A DNA stretch of 64,000 bases. Origin: Mikania micrantha (lineage: Eukaryota; Streptophyta; Magnoliopsida; Asterales; Asteraceae). The notes beneath the pieces were generated by a model that saw nothing but the letters and a program-made list of their open reading frames with translations, ran no database searches and was not told where the DNA came from. Below are positions 45,751 to 56,897 of the stretch, one piece after another. Each line of letters starts with the position of its first letter. Position 1 is the first letter of the stretch. The stretch lies in contig CM018694.1 in assembly GCA_009363875.1 (NCBI GenBank), positions 26,297,415-26,361,414 on the forward strand. The letters are read 5' to 3'. The position numbers were made by a program, and so were the translations under genes.

Positions 45751-48700
45751 TGTAACAACCGGTTTTTAATAAAGAAATGTATTGTGAATAATCGTTAATC
45801 AAACGGTTGTGGTTGTTGTGATTTGAAAAATATGTGATATTACGTCATCTACGACAAGAGCACATTTGGTCGTGCTTGAAATCCACGAGGATTTAGTAAC
45901 TTTTATTATTGGGGATTAATAATATGTGAAAAATGATGAACGTGGGCGAAAACCGTGCGCAAAACGGAGTTCGTATGCTCCCGGAATCGCGAAACGAAGT
46001 TTAAATCAAATATTGGAAGAAAAACACGCTAGGCGCATAGCCTAACCCCCAACCCTCGAGAGCCAGGCTATGCGCCCAGGGGCATATGTCGGCTAAAAGT
46101 TGATTAAATCGACCAGAATCGTCCAGAACGCAAAAACTTCGCTCATTTCGACCTCCAGACGCCATTTCTTCATATTTTCACCTCCAATCTTCATTTTAAA
46201 GCCCCTCAAACATCCGGATCATCCCACGGATCGTATATACAAGTCCCGATCGTTGTTTTAACCGTAGAAATCCGTCAGATCAGGTAACGGTTTGTTTTAT
46301 CCTACTAGTTTAATATTATGTGGATTAAACTTAGTTTTGATTGTAATACTATGATTATGGGTATTGATTATTGCCTAGTTGATAACTAGGGATTGTTAGA
46401 AACGAAGAACTTGTTGTTTTGATGGTTAAATCTTCGTTTTGAAGCCGGGATAATGTCCGGTTGTTATGAAACCCATATCATGGTGTGATAACTAGTAGGA
46501 ATGGGTTGAATATGATTTCAAATAAATTATGGATTATAATCCATAGATTAAATGATGATTTTGATGAATTGATGCTACCATTATTAATAGTTATTGATCT
46601 AAAAATAAAAATTGAATAATAAAAGTGATTAAAGATCGTAACTAATATAATGAACATCAATTATTCGATGAAATGCCAAGGAAGGCATGGGATATGGTTA
46701 ATTGACTAAAACTTACTAAATATAGTAAGATAGAGTCAATTATGTGATAAATTGACTTTGAGGAAGTCAAATCAGTCAAGTGTGTTAAACTTGATTATAT
46801 GTGTTATATGTATTTGAGTATAGTTGTATATGTGTGAATATGCAACTAGGTATTGATGGTGAAAGTCAAAGGATAAGCCACAGAAGTGGAAAAGAGGTTG
46901 TAGGAAGTGAACAACCGCTTGAACCAGGTAAGTTACCCAACTTACTGTAACATTACATATAAGTAGTAGAAAGAGTCTACTTGATTTTGATGTGTATATA
47001 TTGGTTGATTTGAATGAATGGGCATAACTAGATTGGAACTAATTGAGTTAATAGACTCTAATGTATAAATGTTAAGTTCCAATGTGTTTATGTCACGATT
47101 GAATTGATTATGCAACATAGAATGCATAAGAATAGCCGGATGAGCCGGTGTTTGAGTATGATATCACAAATGTGTGAATAGTCAGAGGTGCTGACAAATA
47201 GCTATGGTGGAAGTACATGATTGTGAACACCATAGTGTAACTTTGATTAAACTATTGTGATTAATAGATGATGATTGGTAATATGACATTATTACATTGT
47301 GAGAGTCAATTCGAATAGAAATGACTCAGGTTGAATTTTGATTGTGAAAAATGTATTTTTACATTTTGTTGTTATGACTCCACAATGGTGGATAGCCAGA
47401 GGTGCTGGCAATTGTCTAGATGGAAGTACCGGTGGGTGAACATCTTAGACTAAATAAATATGACTCCACAATGGTGGATAGACAGAGGTGCTGTCAATTG
47501 TCTAGATGGAAGTACCGGTGGGTGAACATCTCAGACTAAATAAATATGACTCCACAATGGTGGATAGACAGAGGTGCTGTCAATTGTCTAGATGGAAGTA
47601 CCGGTGGGTGAACATCTTAGACTAAATAAATATGACTCCACAATGGTGGATAGACAGAGGTGCTGACAATTGTCTAGATGGAAGTACCGGTGGGTGAACA
47701 TCTTAGACTTGATAAATATGACTCCACAATGGTGGATAGCCAGAGGTGCTGGCAATTGTCTAGATGGAAGTACCGGTGGGTGAACATCTTAGACTTGATA
47801 AAAATGACTCCACAATGGTGGATAGCCAGAGGTGCTGGCAATTGTCTAGATGGAAGTACCGGTGGGTGAACATCTTAGACTTGATAAATATGACTCCACA
47901 ATGGTGGATAGCCAGAGGTGCTGGCAATTGTCTAGATGGAAGTACCGGTGGGTGAACATCTTAGACTTGATAAATATGACTCCACAATGGTGGATAGCCA
48001 GAGGTGCTGGCAATTGTCTAGATGGAAGTACCGGTGGGTGAACATCTTAGACTTGATAAAAATGACTCCACAATGGTGGATAGCCAGAGGTGCTGGCAAT
48101 TGTCTAGATGGAAGTACCGGTGGGTGAACATCTTAGACTTGATAAATATGACTCCACAATGGTGGATAGCCAGAGGGGCTGGCAATTGTCTTAGATGGAA
48201 GTACCGTGGGTGAACATCTTAAGACTTAATATATGTATGATACCACAAATGTGTGGACAACCGGTTAATCCGGAAGTTAAATTGTTGAAACCACAGATGT
48301 GTGGGTAATTGGTTAAGCCAATAAAATATATGTATATTTGGTGTTTTAAATTTAGCCAGAGGTGCTGGTGGTAGAGTTGAATTAGATAATATATTCATAT
48401 TGTGAAAATGTCCCACTAAGGGAAATAAATGCACCATATGTGTTGGGTGCAAGTTGATGTTTGTATATGATATATTATTATCTAAACATGATTAACATCC
48501 ATATGATATGTATGTGGATGGGTTTAAATAAGTTTTTGGGAATTTTGGGAGGGGTTACTTACTTAGTTCATATGAACTAATTGTGACCTTATATGTGATG
48601 TTACAGGTCAAGATAGATATGCATTGGGCGATCAGATCGGGCACGTTGTGAAGCAGAACCAAACGTTATGTAAAGTATGTGGTAGTATTAAACTTAAACA

Positions 48701-48859
48701 CACCAGTTTTTATTAACCATAAATGTAAATGATTTGAAATTAAGTGTGTTTAAATCATGAAATGTTAATTTCACGCTTCCGAACATGATTTTTGAGAAAG
48801 TTTAATTTGGGACCTAAAAATGGGACACGTGTAATCGTGTGTAAAGTTTGGGTGTTACA
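45751..48859 (+). repeat. 3' LTR of element D
   Basis: It is practically identical to the 5' LTR, including all ten units of the 86-bp array (47374-48233) and the 12-bp hairpin (46032-46076). The near-identity of the array in both LTRs is expected from the copying of one LTR into two during reverse transcription. Confidence 0.95.
47374..48233 (+). repeat. 86-bp tandem array, 10 units, in 3' LTR of D
   Basis: Unit-by-unit match to 40818-41677, including the GACAG/CTGTC variant units and the compensated last unit. Confidence 0.93.
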
Positions 48860-48864
48860 AAAAC

Positions 48865-50755
48865 CAGCAAACCTATTAGGTTCTTAAACCAAGGTTCGGC
48901 TACAATGAAGGTTCGGCTAAGACATGAGAGTGGGCTCCAATGGTTCGATGATGACATAAGGTTCGACCAGGTTACGTTCTAAGTCCCTAAGTTTCGCCGA
49001 CCAATGATGTTTATCCCACTAAGGTTCGGCCCATGCTAGTTCAACCGAGGGTTCCTCTAACACAAAGGTTCGCTGCCATGCATTCCCACAGGTTCGGCCC
49101 CTATTACTTCGTGGCTATCATCCAAATGGTACGCGTAGGGTTCGCATGGCCCATGGGTTCGGCTGCTATGGGCAGAAGGTTCGTCCCTAGCTGGTTCGGT
49201 TGAGACCATAAGGGTTCGTGCAAAATAATAAGGTTCGTGACCAGCTAAATAGTTCGGCCAAGGCTAAGGCAGGTGGACCAGAAGGGTTCGGCTCTTGCTG
49301 TACGTGAACCAGAAAGGTTCGGCCGTCCCTCAGGGCCGCGAACCACTGTTCATCGTCTTCCTCATCGATCTATACCTGTTACAGATCTATACTCCCGTTC
49401 CTACCCCTTTGTATTAACTCGTTTAAGGATTTAACAAAGTTTTAGATTGATTATTACAACACTAGATCAATGATTCGTGATTCATTCAAAATCTGAATAT
49501 AAAACCTTCGGTTTACCTCGAAATGTTGATCAAACGTGAGATCTTCTTGTGCTTTCTTGTTCTCCTTGATTCCCCGGTCGTTTAGGCTCCGAGATCTCGC
49601 GATTTCGTCAAGGATTGAAGAAGAAAAGCTAGAGAGAAGTTGGGTGTGTGTGTAGGTGATGCAAATCCAGTTTAGAGAGAGAGAGGGTGTTGAGAAAATG
49701 AAGAAGAAGAAGCTCGGCTTCTCCTTTATATCGCGTTCCACTTTCCCGCGCTCGGTCTCGTCTTTATCGCGAAAATATTACGTAAACACTTGGTTTTAAC
49801 GTAGGACGTATTTAACACATAACACGTTTCAGATAATTATATTTCGTTTTTAATTAAGACGATTTTACTGAATATTGCGTCATAAAACATTTCTGAATAA
49901 AAATGTATCGTAAAACGTTTCGTTTCAAAATCGTTAAATTAATTTAAATAATTTATTTGAATTCGTTTTAAGTTGTGATTCTTAATAAACGTTTTTAGTT
50001 TTCACTTATAAATTTAATATCGTTAATTATTATTTTGTTATCTCGTCGAAACACGTTACTTACGTACGTATTCGTAAAGATCGTCACCTTTGCGAATTCG
50101 ACGCTCGTATCGTATTTCGATTTGATTTATTATTTATGGAATATCGTTTCAGAATATTATTCTTAATAATTATATTCGTGCGAATCGTCACACACGCGAA
50201 TACATTATTAAGTTGATATTTCTGAATTAATATTCGCGGTTAAATTATGTTCGTAACCTCACCATCGCATATTCATTTCCAATTAAACTTTTATTATTTC
50301 ATTAACTTTAATATTATCAAACCCAATCCAAAACCCACTAAACCAAGTCACTGACACATCCGTGATAGACCGAAATATGCATATGTATAGGGCATATGCA
50401 GGGGTAGATCACAACCTCCCCTACACAGTCCCACCGCTATTTCGATAAACCATGACCATGTGTCCTTGACTATGTTTAGCACCCAAACTATAACGAACTC
50501 CTAATTCCTTCCATTCCATAAACAAACCGTAATCATCAACAACATGGCTGCGATAAACTCTCTGGTTCTGTTTAGTTGGGTTACAACTAACTTTCCAGGG
50601 TTTACGCGTATGATATGTTCTAAACATGTATACCAGTAACAGTGATAATCATCAAATAATGTATCAATATTAATAATTACAAAATCTCAGGTCGTAACAG
50701 TACAATCGTACGGATGTACGGATGTACGGACAACCGGAAGTACAGTGATGTCACA
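48865..50755 (-). repeat. 3' LTR of element B, proximal part (U3 side)
   Basis: It continues B's LTR after the D insertion (CAGCAAACCTATTAGG follows AAAAC) and matches 58600-60471. It contains a GGTTCG block (48880-49340), a TATA box, a GAGAGAGAG stretch and the hairpin module (50370-50440). On the minus strand it starts TGTGACATC at 50755. Confidence 0.93.
49723..49732 (-). promoter_or_regulatory. TATA box of element B 3' LTR
   Basis: GATATAAAGG on the minus strand is followed by an AGCCGAGCTTCTTC leader and CTCTCTCTC. It is identical in position to the 5' LTR copy at 59457-59466, about 1,010 bases inside the LTR. Confidence 0.65.
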
Positions 50756-50764
50756 GTCTCCCCT
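50756..50764 (-). other. Polypurine tract of element B
   Basis: AGGGGAGAC on the minus strand directly precedes the 3' LTR start. Confidence 0.87.
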
Positions 50765-50789
50765 AGTTATGGGAATTTTGTCCCGAAAT

Positions 50790-53700
50790 TCAACTTGGAG
50801 TGACCGTAGTAAATAAATGTGGGTACTTAAGCTTCATCTGATCTTCTCGCTCCCATGTAAACTTTGGACCCCGCTTCGATTCCCATCGTACTTTGACAAT
50901 TGGAATTCTACTGCGTTTGAGCTTTTTAACCTCACGATCCATTATCTCCACTGGTCTTTCAACAAAGTGCATGGTATCATCGACACGAATGTCATCGAGT
51001 GGTACCTGAAGATCCTGATTAGCTAAGAACTTTCTTAGATTGGACACATGAAACGTTGGGTGCACGTTACTAAGTTCAGGAGGAAGTTCTAACTTATAGG
51101 CAACCTTCCCGATCCGTTCAAGGATCTTAAAAGGGCCAACATAACGTGGAGCAAGCTTCCCCTTCTTTCCGAATCGAACAACGCCCTTCCAAGGCAACAC
51201 TTTAAGCAATACCATATCTCCCACTTCAAACTCTAAAGGTTTTCTTCGTTTCTCCGCGTAGCTCTTCTGTCGACTGCGAGCAGCTACCAGATTGTCGCGG
51301 ATCTGGCGGATCTTGTCAGTCGTTTCCTGAATAATCTTTGGACCAGTAATCTGCGAATCGCCGACCTCGGTCCAACAAATAGGTGACCGACATTTTCTGC
51401 CATAAAGAGCTTCAAACGGCGCCATACCAATGCTCGCATGATAACTGTTGTTATATGAGAACTCAACCAATGGTAAATGGCTATCCCGATTACCACCGAA
51501 ATCGATGACACAAGCTCTTAACATGTCTTCCAATGTTTGATTCGTCCGCTCCGTTTGACCATCCGTTTGAGGATGATAAGCGGTGCTAAAATCCAGTCTT
51601 GTTCCAAAAGCTTCATGAAGTGATTCCCAAAATCGTGCCGTGAAATGAGCGTCACGGTCCGATATTATGCTTAAGGGAATACCATGCCGTCTAATGATCT
51701 CATCAATATAGATACGAGCTAACTTCCGCACAGGGTACGTTTCGCGTATCGATAAGAAGTGAGCCGACTTGGTTAGTCTATCAAGAATTACCCAGATACT
51801 ATATTTACCGTTTGCGGTTCGTGGGAGTTTAGTAATGAAATCCATGGAGATATTCTCCCACTTCCACATCGGTATCTCTGGTTGTACTAACAATCCCGAA
51901 GGTCGCTGGTGTTCTGCCTTGACTTTAGCACAGTTAAGGCATTTAGACACATATTCAGCAATATCCTTCTTCATTCCAAGCCACCCATACAAGCCCCTAA
52001 GGTCTTGATACATTTTATCAGAACCCGGATGGATTGAGTAACGAGACTTATGAGCTTCATCCATAATCACCATCCTAAGATCACCCTTGTTCAGTATCCA
52101 CAATCGATCCAAATAGTACATCAAGCCGTCCTCCTTAGTTTTCAGTAAAACTTCAGCCCCGCAAGACATCTCTTTTTTCAAGTTATCTTAAGCTAATGAG
52201 TGTTTTTGAGCTGTGAGAACATCATTTCGGAGATTAGTGTGCACTCGGACACTATGGATCTGAACTTGACTCTTGCGACTAAGCGAATCTGCTACTACAT
52301 TCGCTTTACCAGGATGGTAGCGAATTTCACAGTCATAATCATTCAACAGTTTAACCCATCTCCGTTGTCTCATATTGAGCTCTTTCTGGTTGAGAATATC
52401 TTGCAAACTTTTATGGTCTGTAAAGACTACACACTTTGTGCCATAAAGATAATGTCTTCATATCTTCAAGGCGTACACGACTACACCAAGTTCTAAGTCG
52501 TGTGTAGTGTAGTTCTTCTCGTGAATTTTGAGTTGTCTTGATGCATAAGCCACAACCTTTCCCCGTTGAATGAGAACACAACCGAGACCTATGTTGGATG
52601 CATCACAGTAGACCACAAAATCATCATTTCCGTCAGGCAGTGTCAAGACAGGAGCATCACAAAGTTTCTGCTTCAAAGTCTGGAATGCCTCTTCTTGCTT
52701 CGGTCCCCACTCATAAGGTTTATTCTTTTGAGTCAAAGAAGTGAGAGGGACAACAATCCTGGAGAAATTCGAGATGAACCGCCGATAGTAACCGGCGAGT
52801 CCAAGAAACGATCGAATCTCTGTCGGTGTCTTCGGTGTACTCCAGTTCTTCACCGCATCAATCTTTGTAGGATCCACATGAACACCATATTCGTTGACTA
52901 TGTGCCCCAAGAATTGAACTTCTTTAAGCCAAAATTCACATTTAGAGAATTTGGCATACAGTCGCTCTTCTCTTAGGATCTCCAAGACCAACTTAAGGTG
53001 TTTCTCGTGTTCTTCCTTGATCTTTGAGTACATCAGAATATCATCAACGAATACAATCACAAATTTATCCAAGTATGGCCTGCAGACACGGTTCATGAGG
53101 TCCATGAAAACCGCAGGTGCATTGGCAAGGCCGAAGGGCATCACCAGAAATTCATAATGGCCATATCTTGTTCTGAAAGCAGTCTTGGGAACATCATCAT
53201 CATGTACGCGAAGCTGATGATACCTAGACCTAAGATCGATCTTTGAAAACCATGCCGAGCCTTGGAGCTGATCCAAGAGATCATCGATGCGCGGCAGTGG
53301 ATATCGATTCTTAATTGTGAGTTTGTTTTATTCGCGGTAGTCGATGCTCATTCGGAATGACCCGTTCTTCTTCTTGAAAAATAGGACCGGTGCACCCCAT
53401 GGTGAATGGCTCGGGCGAATAAATCCTTTATCAGTCAGTTCTTGCAGCTGGCTCGCCAATTCTTGCAACTCTGAAGGCGCAAGTCTGTAGGGAGCTTTAG
53501 TGATAGGATTCTCACCAGGTACTAAGTCAATTCGAAACTCTACTTGACGTTCTGGTGGAAGACCCGGCAAATCGTCTGGAAATACTTCTGGAAAATCTCG
53601 TATCACTGGAACATCTTCAATTTTCTTCCCTTTCTCCTTTTTCTCCACAATGTGTGCTAAAAATGCTATACACTTCTTCCTAAGGTACTTATGTGCTTTA

Positions 53701-54129
53701 GTGCAGGACATCAGCTTAAGACCTTTACTAGAAGTTTCTCCAAAGACCCGTAAAGTATCACCCGAAGGTAACGGAATACGAATATATTTTTCATGGCATA
53801 CAATCTCCGCTTTGTGGGTGGCTAACCAATCCATGCCTATGATAACATCAAAGCTACCAAGATTCATAGGTATGAGATCAATTGGGAAAACGTGATCACT
53901 TAAGTTCACAGTACATCCAATAATAACAGTGTCAATATCAATAGTGTTTCCGTCAGCCACCTCCACATTGAACGGTTTATCTAAATATGTATGTGTTCTA
54001 CCAAGCAAGCATTCAAAATCATATGAAACGAAACTCCTATCGACACCAGAATCAAATAAGACAGATGCATAAGAGTTGTTGATCAGAAATGTACCGTTGA
54101 CCACGTCCTGGTTGGCTTGAGCAGCTGGA
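50790..54129 (-). pseudogene. pol: pol of element B: protease, RT, RNase H, integrase, chromodomain (stops only)
   Basis: A single frame, continuous with gag, without any frame shift. Protease: LFDSGVDRSFVS near 54060. RT: GFIRPSHSPWGAPVLF near 53400, SKIDLRSRYHQLRV near 53240, FVDDILMYS near 53040. RNase H: VVYCDASNIGLGCVL (first D), THDLELG (E), FTDHKSLQ (D). Integrase: DEAHKSRYSIHPGSDK and CLNCAKVK, MDFITKLP near 51840, SDRDAHFTARFW near 51655, AYHPQTDGQTERTNQ near 51560. The C-terminus has WESKRGPKFTWEREDQM, a Tekay-type chromodomain tail. Stops: TAA near 53327, TGA near 52457 (TGG elsewhere), TAA near 52187. All catalytic residues I can locate are present. Confidence 0.92.
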
Positions 54130-55349
54130 GCATTCGGTTGGAACGCTCGGCCTCTTGCCACCCTCTGATTGTTTCCGATCAACTTTGGGCATTGATTTCT
54201 GAAGTGTCCCACTTCACCACACTCATAACAGGCTCTTTCCTGTGCAGGAGGTACCTAGCGAACGGGTACAGCTGGAATAGGTTGAGTTTGAGGAGTTGGC
54301 AGTGCAAGCGGTGCTTGTTGCATCCTTTGTGCTTGCGGTGCACTCCGGCAGACATTAGCATAATGACCAAATTTGCCACAGTTGTTGTAGATGCGACATG
54401 GCAAGTTAGGTGCATAGTGATATCGGCAGGTATTACACAGAGGAGTGTTCCCAGTGTAACTTCTGGCAGTGGTGTTAGATGATTGCTGTGCAGACTTAGC
54501 AGCAGGAGCAGTGAGCACGAAGTTTCTGGTCTTCCTCTTTTTGTTGCTGCTTTTGGATGAACCAGCAGCTTCAGACTTGACTTTAGTAGAAATATCCTTG
54601 GCGGAAGATTTGGTGTCAGTCTTCTTGAATCCCTTTCGAGTGAGTGTCCCAGCCTTCACATGGTTATCAGTAAGTGTAGCAGACAGACGGATCGCAGCCT
54701 CCAGTGCCTTAGGGTTGCTTCCGTAGACGGTGTCTTAAATCTGCATAGGCAGACCTCCGATGTACTTTTCAATTGCTATCTCTAGGGGTGTGACCAAGTG
54801 AGGCACCAATAGACTATACTCGTGGAAGCTAGTATTGTAGATGACGTTCTCGCCACTATCCTGTTTGAGTTCCCAGAACTCAGTCTATAGCTTCCTCATC
54901 TCGGTACGAGGACATAATTCAGTGGTCAATAGGTTCTTGACCTCTGTCCATGTCAGTGCTAAGGCAGCATCCACTCCCCTAGTTTGTTTTTCGCCATTCC
55001 ACCAAGTCAGTGCTCTCTTTTGGAAAACACTGGTGGCATAGCGCACCTTCAAGTTCTCGGGGCAATCGCTGCTGATGAAGGTATTCTCCATGCTCTCTAA
55101 CCACTGCAGTAGACCAGTGGCAGTCTCAGATCCTGTAAACTTCAGTGGATTACAGGAGTTGAAGTGTTTGAATATGCAAGTTGGTGGGTTTGCACCACCT
55201 CTGTTCTAAGTGAGAGATTGATTGGCTTGAGTCAGTTGATTCACCAATCCAGAAATAAGTGTTGCTAACTCTTGTATGCCGGAGTTGGCATTACTGTTGT
55301 TAGCATCTCCATTGTTCGAATCATCTTCGTTGTGATGGCGAGGCGGCTT
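54130..55349 (-). pseudogene. gag: gag of element B (stops only)
   Basis: The frame appears to begin at 55349, where the codon is AAG in front of PPRHHNEDDSNN. The relatives A and C begin MxPRR, so the start codon seems lost. Gag core: LQWLESMENTFISSDCPENLKVRYATSVF and ALTWWNGEKQTRG. Basic region KSSNKKRKTRN near 54540. Zinc motifs: CRIYNNCGKFGHYANVC and CYECGEVGHFRNQCP, the second a proper C-x2-C-x4-H-x4-C. Stops: TAG near 55208, TAG near 54884, TAA near 54735 and TAG near 54254, mostly where a glutamine codon would fit. Confidence 0.88.
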
Positions 55350-56880
55350 GTTTCTGAGGAATTAGAAACATGTTACTACCGTTTACAACGTAAGTCATAC
55401 AAACAATGGTCAAATGAGTTCATTTAAACAGTTAGGATTACATATAGGAACTATATTTTTCTCCTATCTGTCATCAAACTCATAAACTTTATAAATTTCC
55501 TAATATTATACTAAATGTCCTAGTTGGTCATAACTAATATTAACTAACTACTCCTAAGTTCCATACATTCCCCACCCTATACCAACACTGACAACATCCC
55601 GATGCAATGCAACAAGCTTATATATAGGGCATATGTAGAGGTAGATCGCAATCTCCCCTACACCGTCCCACCACCGTTTCATTGCACCACGATTATGCCC
55701 TTGTTAGAGTTTAGGGTGTGTCATGTATCTTACCATAATCTCACTTCACAAACCTTATCCTAGGTAGTATAATTTTGAGTGAAGTGTTCTCTAGTTCCCT
55801 TGGACAATTAGGTTCGCTTAATGTCTAAGTTCACCTGACATATAGGTTTGCCTATTTCTAAGTTCACCTAATGTCTAAGTTCTCCTGACATTAAAGTTCC
55901 CCTAATGTCTAAGTTCACTAAATGTCCATACTCATCCCAAATGTCCATAATTATCAATGAGGGTTCATATCACCACTGAGTGCTCTTATTGACACTAAGT
56001 GTTCATATCCTCCCTAAAATTTATTCTCATCAAGTGTCCATACCATCACTAAGTGTTAGTATCATCACTATGCGTTTATATTATCTCCAAGTGTCTATAT
56101 CATCACCCAAGTCTACAGTCCCTCACTAATCATTCATATCGTTCGTTGATCCTATGCACCCTATGTGTCCAATCAGTGTGTTTCATAAATGAGTTTATAA
56201 GTGTTTATCAAGTGTGATCATCCATGAGTCAATCCAAATCACTCTAACAAACATACCATCATCAATCCATCAATCATAACCTTTCAACAATTCCTAATAG
56301 TATCCTAATAATATCGTAAGTTCTTGACACTGACACACCCCCGATATACTACAAATGGTATATGTATAAGGCATATGCAAGGGTAGATTGCAACCTCCCC
56401 TACACCGTCCCACCACCTTTGTAGTATACCACGAGTGTGTCCTTGTCTGGTGATCACAAGATCTAACAGATAATTCCTAAAGCAGATAAATTCCTAAACA
56501 GTTAATTTCTTAAGCAGATAATTTTCCCAAACGGGTAGTTCCCTTATTCCTCAATATTGACATCCACCCGATGTACTGTAAATGGTATATGTATAGGGCA
56601 TATGATAAGGGTAGGTCGCAACCGCCCAAACCACCATCCCACCACCTTTACAATACACCACGAGTATGTCCTTATCAAGTCATTGGGGCACAAGTAAGCA
56701 AATAATTAGTAAGCAGTTTATATAATTCAAATGTATAACAGGAGTTCAGTTAACATATAATAAACACATAAGCATGAAATCCTGAATATATTAACTAGTG
56801 TATGAAATTACTTGATACTAGGGTATCCTACGGTTATAAACTAGGTCAACCATCTCTAGTAACCTAGTTCCCTATAACCC
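55350..56880 (-). mobile_element. Leader of element B between primer site and gag
   Basis: 1.5 kb with no gene. It holds three copies of the hairpin module (about 55608-55690, 56345-56430 and 56575-56655) and a block of degenerate short repeats (55800-56110). Confidence 0.8.
55800..56110 (-). repeat. Degenerate short repeats in leader of B
   Basis: On the plus strand, words such as TAATGTCTAAGTTCACC, then CATCACTAAGTGTTCATATC, recur every 18-30 bases with changes. No coding frame runs through. Confidence 0.7.
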
Positions 56881-56881
56881 A

Positions 56882-56894
56882 GGCTCTGATACCA
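56882..56894 (-). other. Primer-binding site of element B
   Basis: TGGTATCAGAGCC on the minus strand is three bases from the LTR end and is a perfect initiator tRNA-Met match. Confidence 0.93.
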
Positions 56895-56897
56895 ATC

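Larger units (their letters stand above)
39194..48859 (+). mobile_element. Element D: young non-autonomous gypsy-type retrotransposon, AAAAC target duplication
   Basis: Two LTRs of 3,110 and 3,109 bp flank a 3,447-bp interior. AAAAC lies at 39189-39193 and 48860-48864. The LTRs differ, as far as I can see by eye, at one base (G at 39297, A at 45854) and one A in a run (40064-40068 against 46621-46624). The interior has a primer site, a polypurine tract, a long structured leader and only a broken integrase remnant; there is no gag, protease, RT or RNase H. It must have been copied with proteins of another element. It is similar in layout to F1. Confidence 0.95.

Noticed and set aside
48880..49340. 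Pol III genes or tRNA remnants because of many GGTTCG (B-box core) words
   Set aside because: No A box, no acceptor or anticodon stem and no T-run terminator at suitable distance; only the short word is shared.
49454..49741. 95-codon minus frame (and its twin at 59197-59475) as a conserved gene
   Set aside because: It is the transcribed part of B's LTR just after the TATA box; similarity of the two simply reflects LTR duplication.
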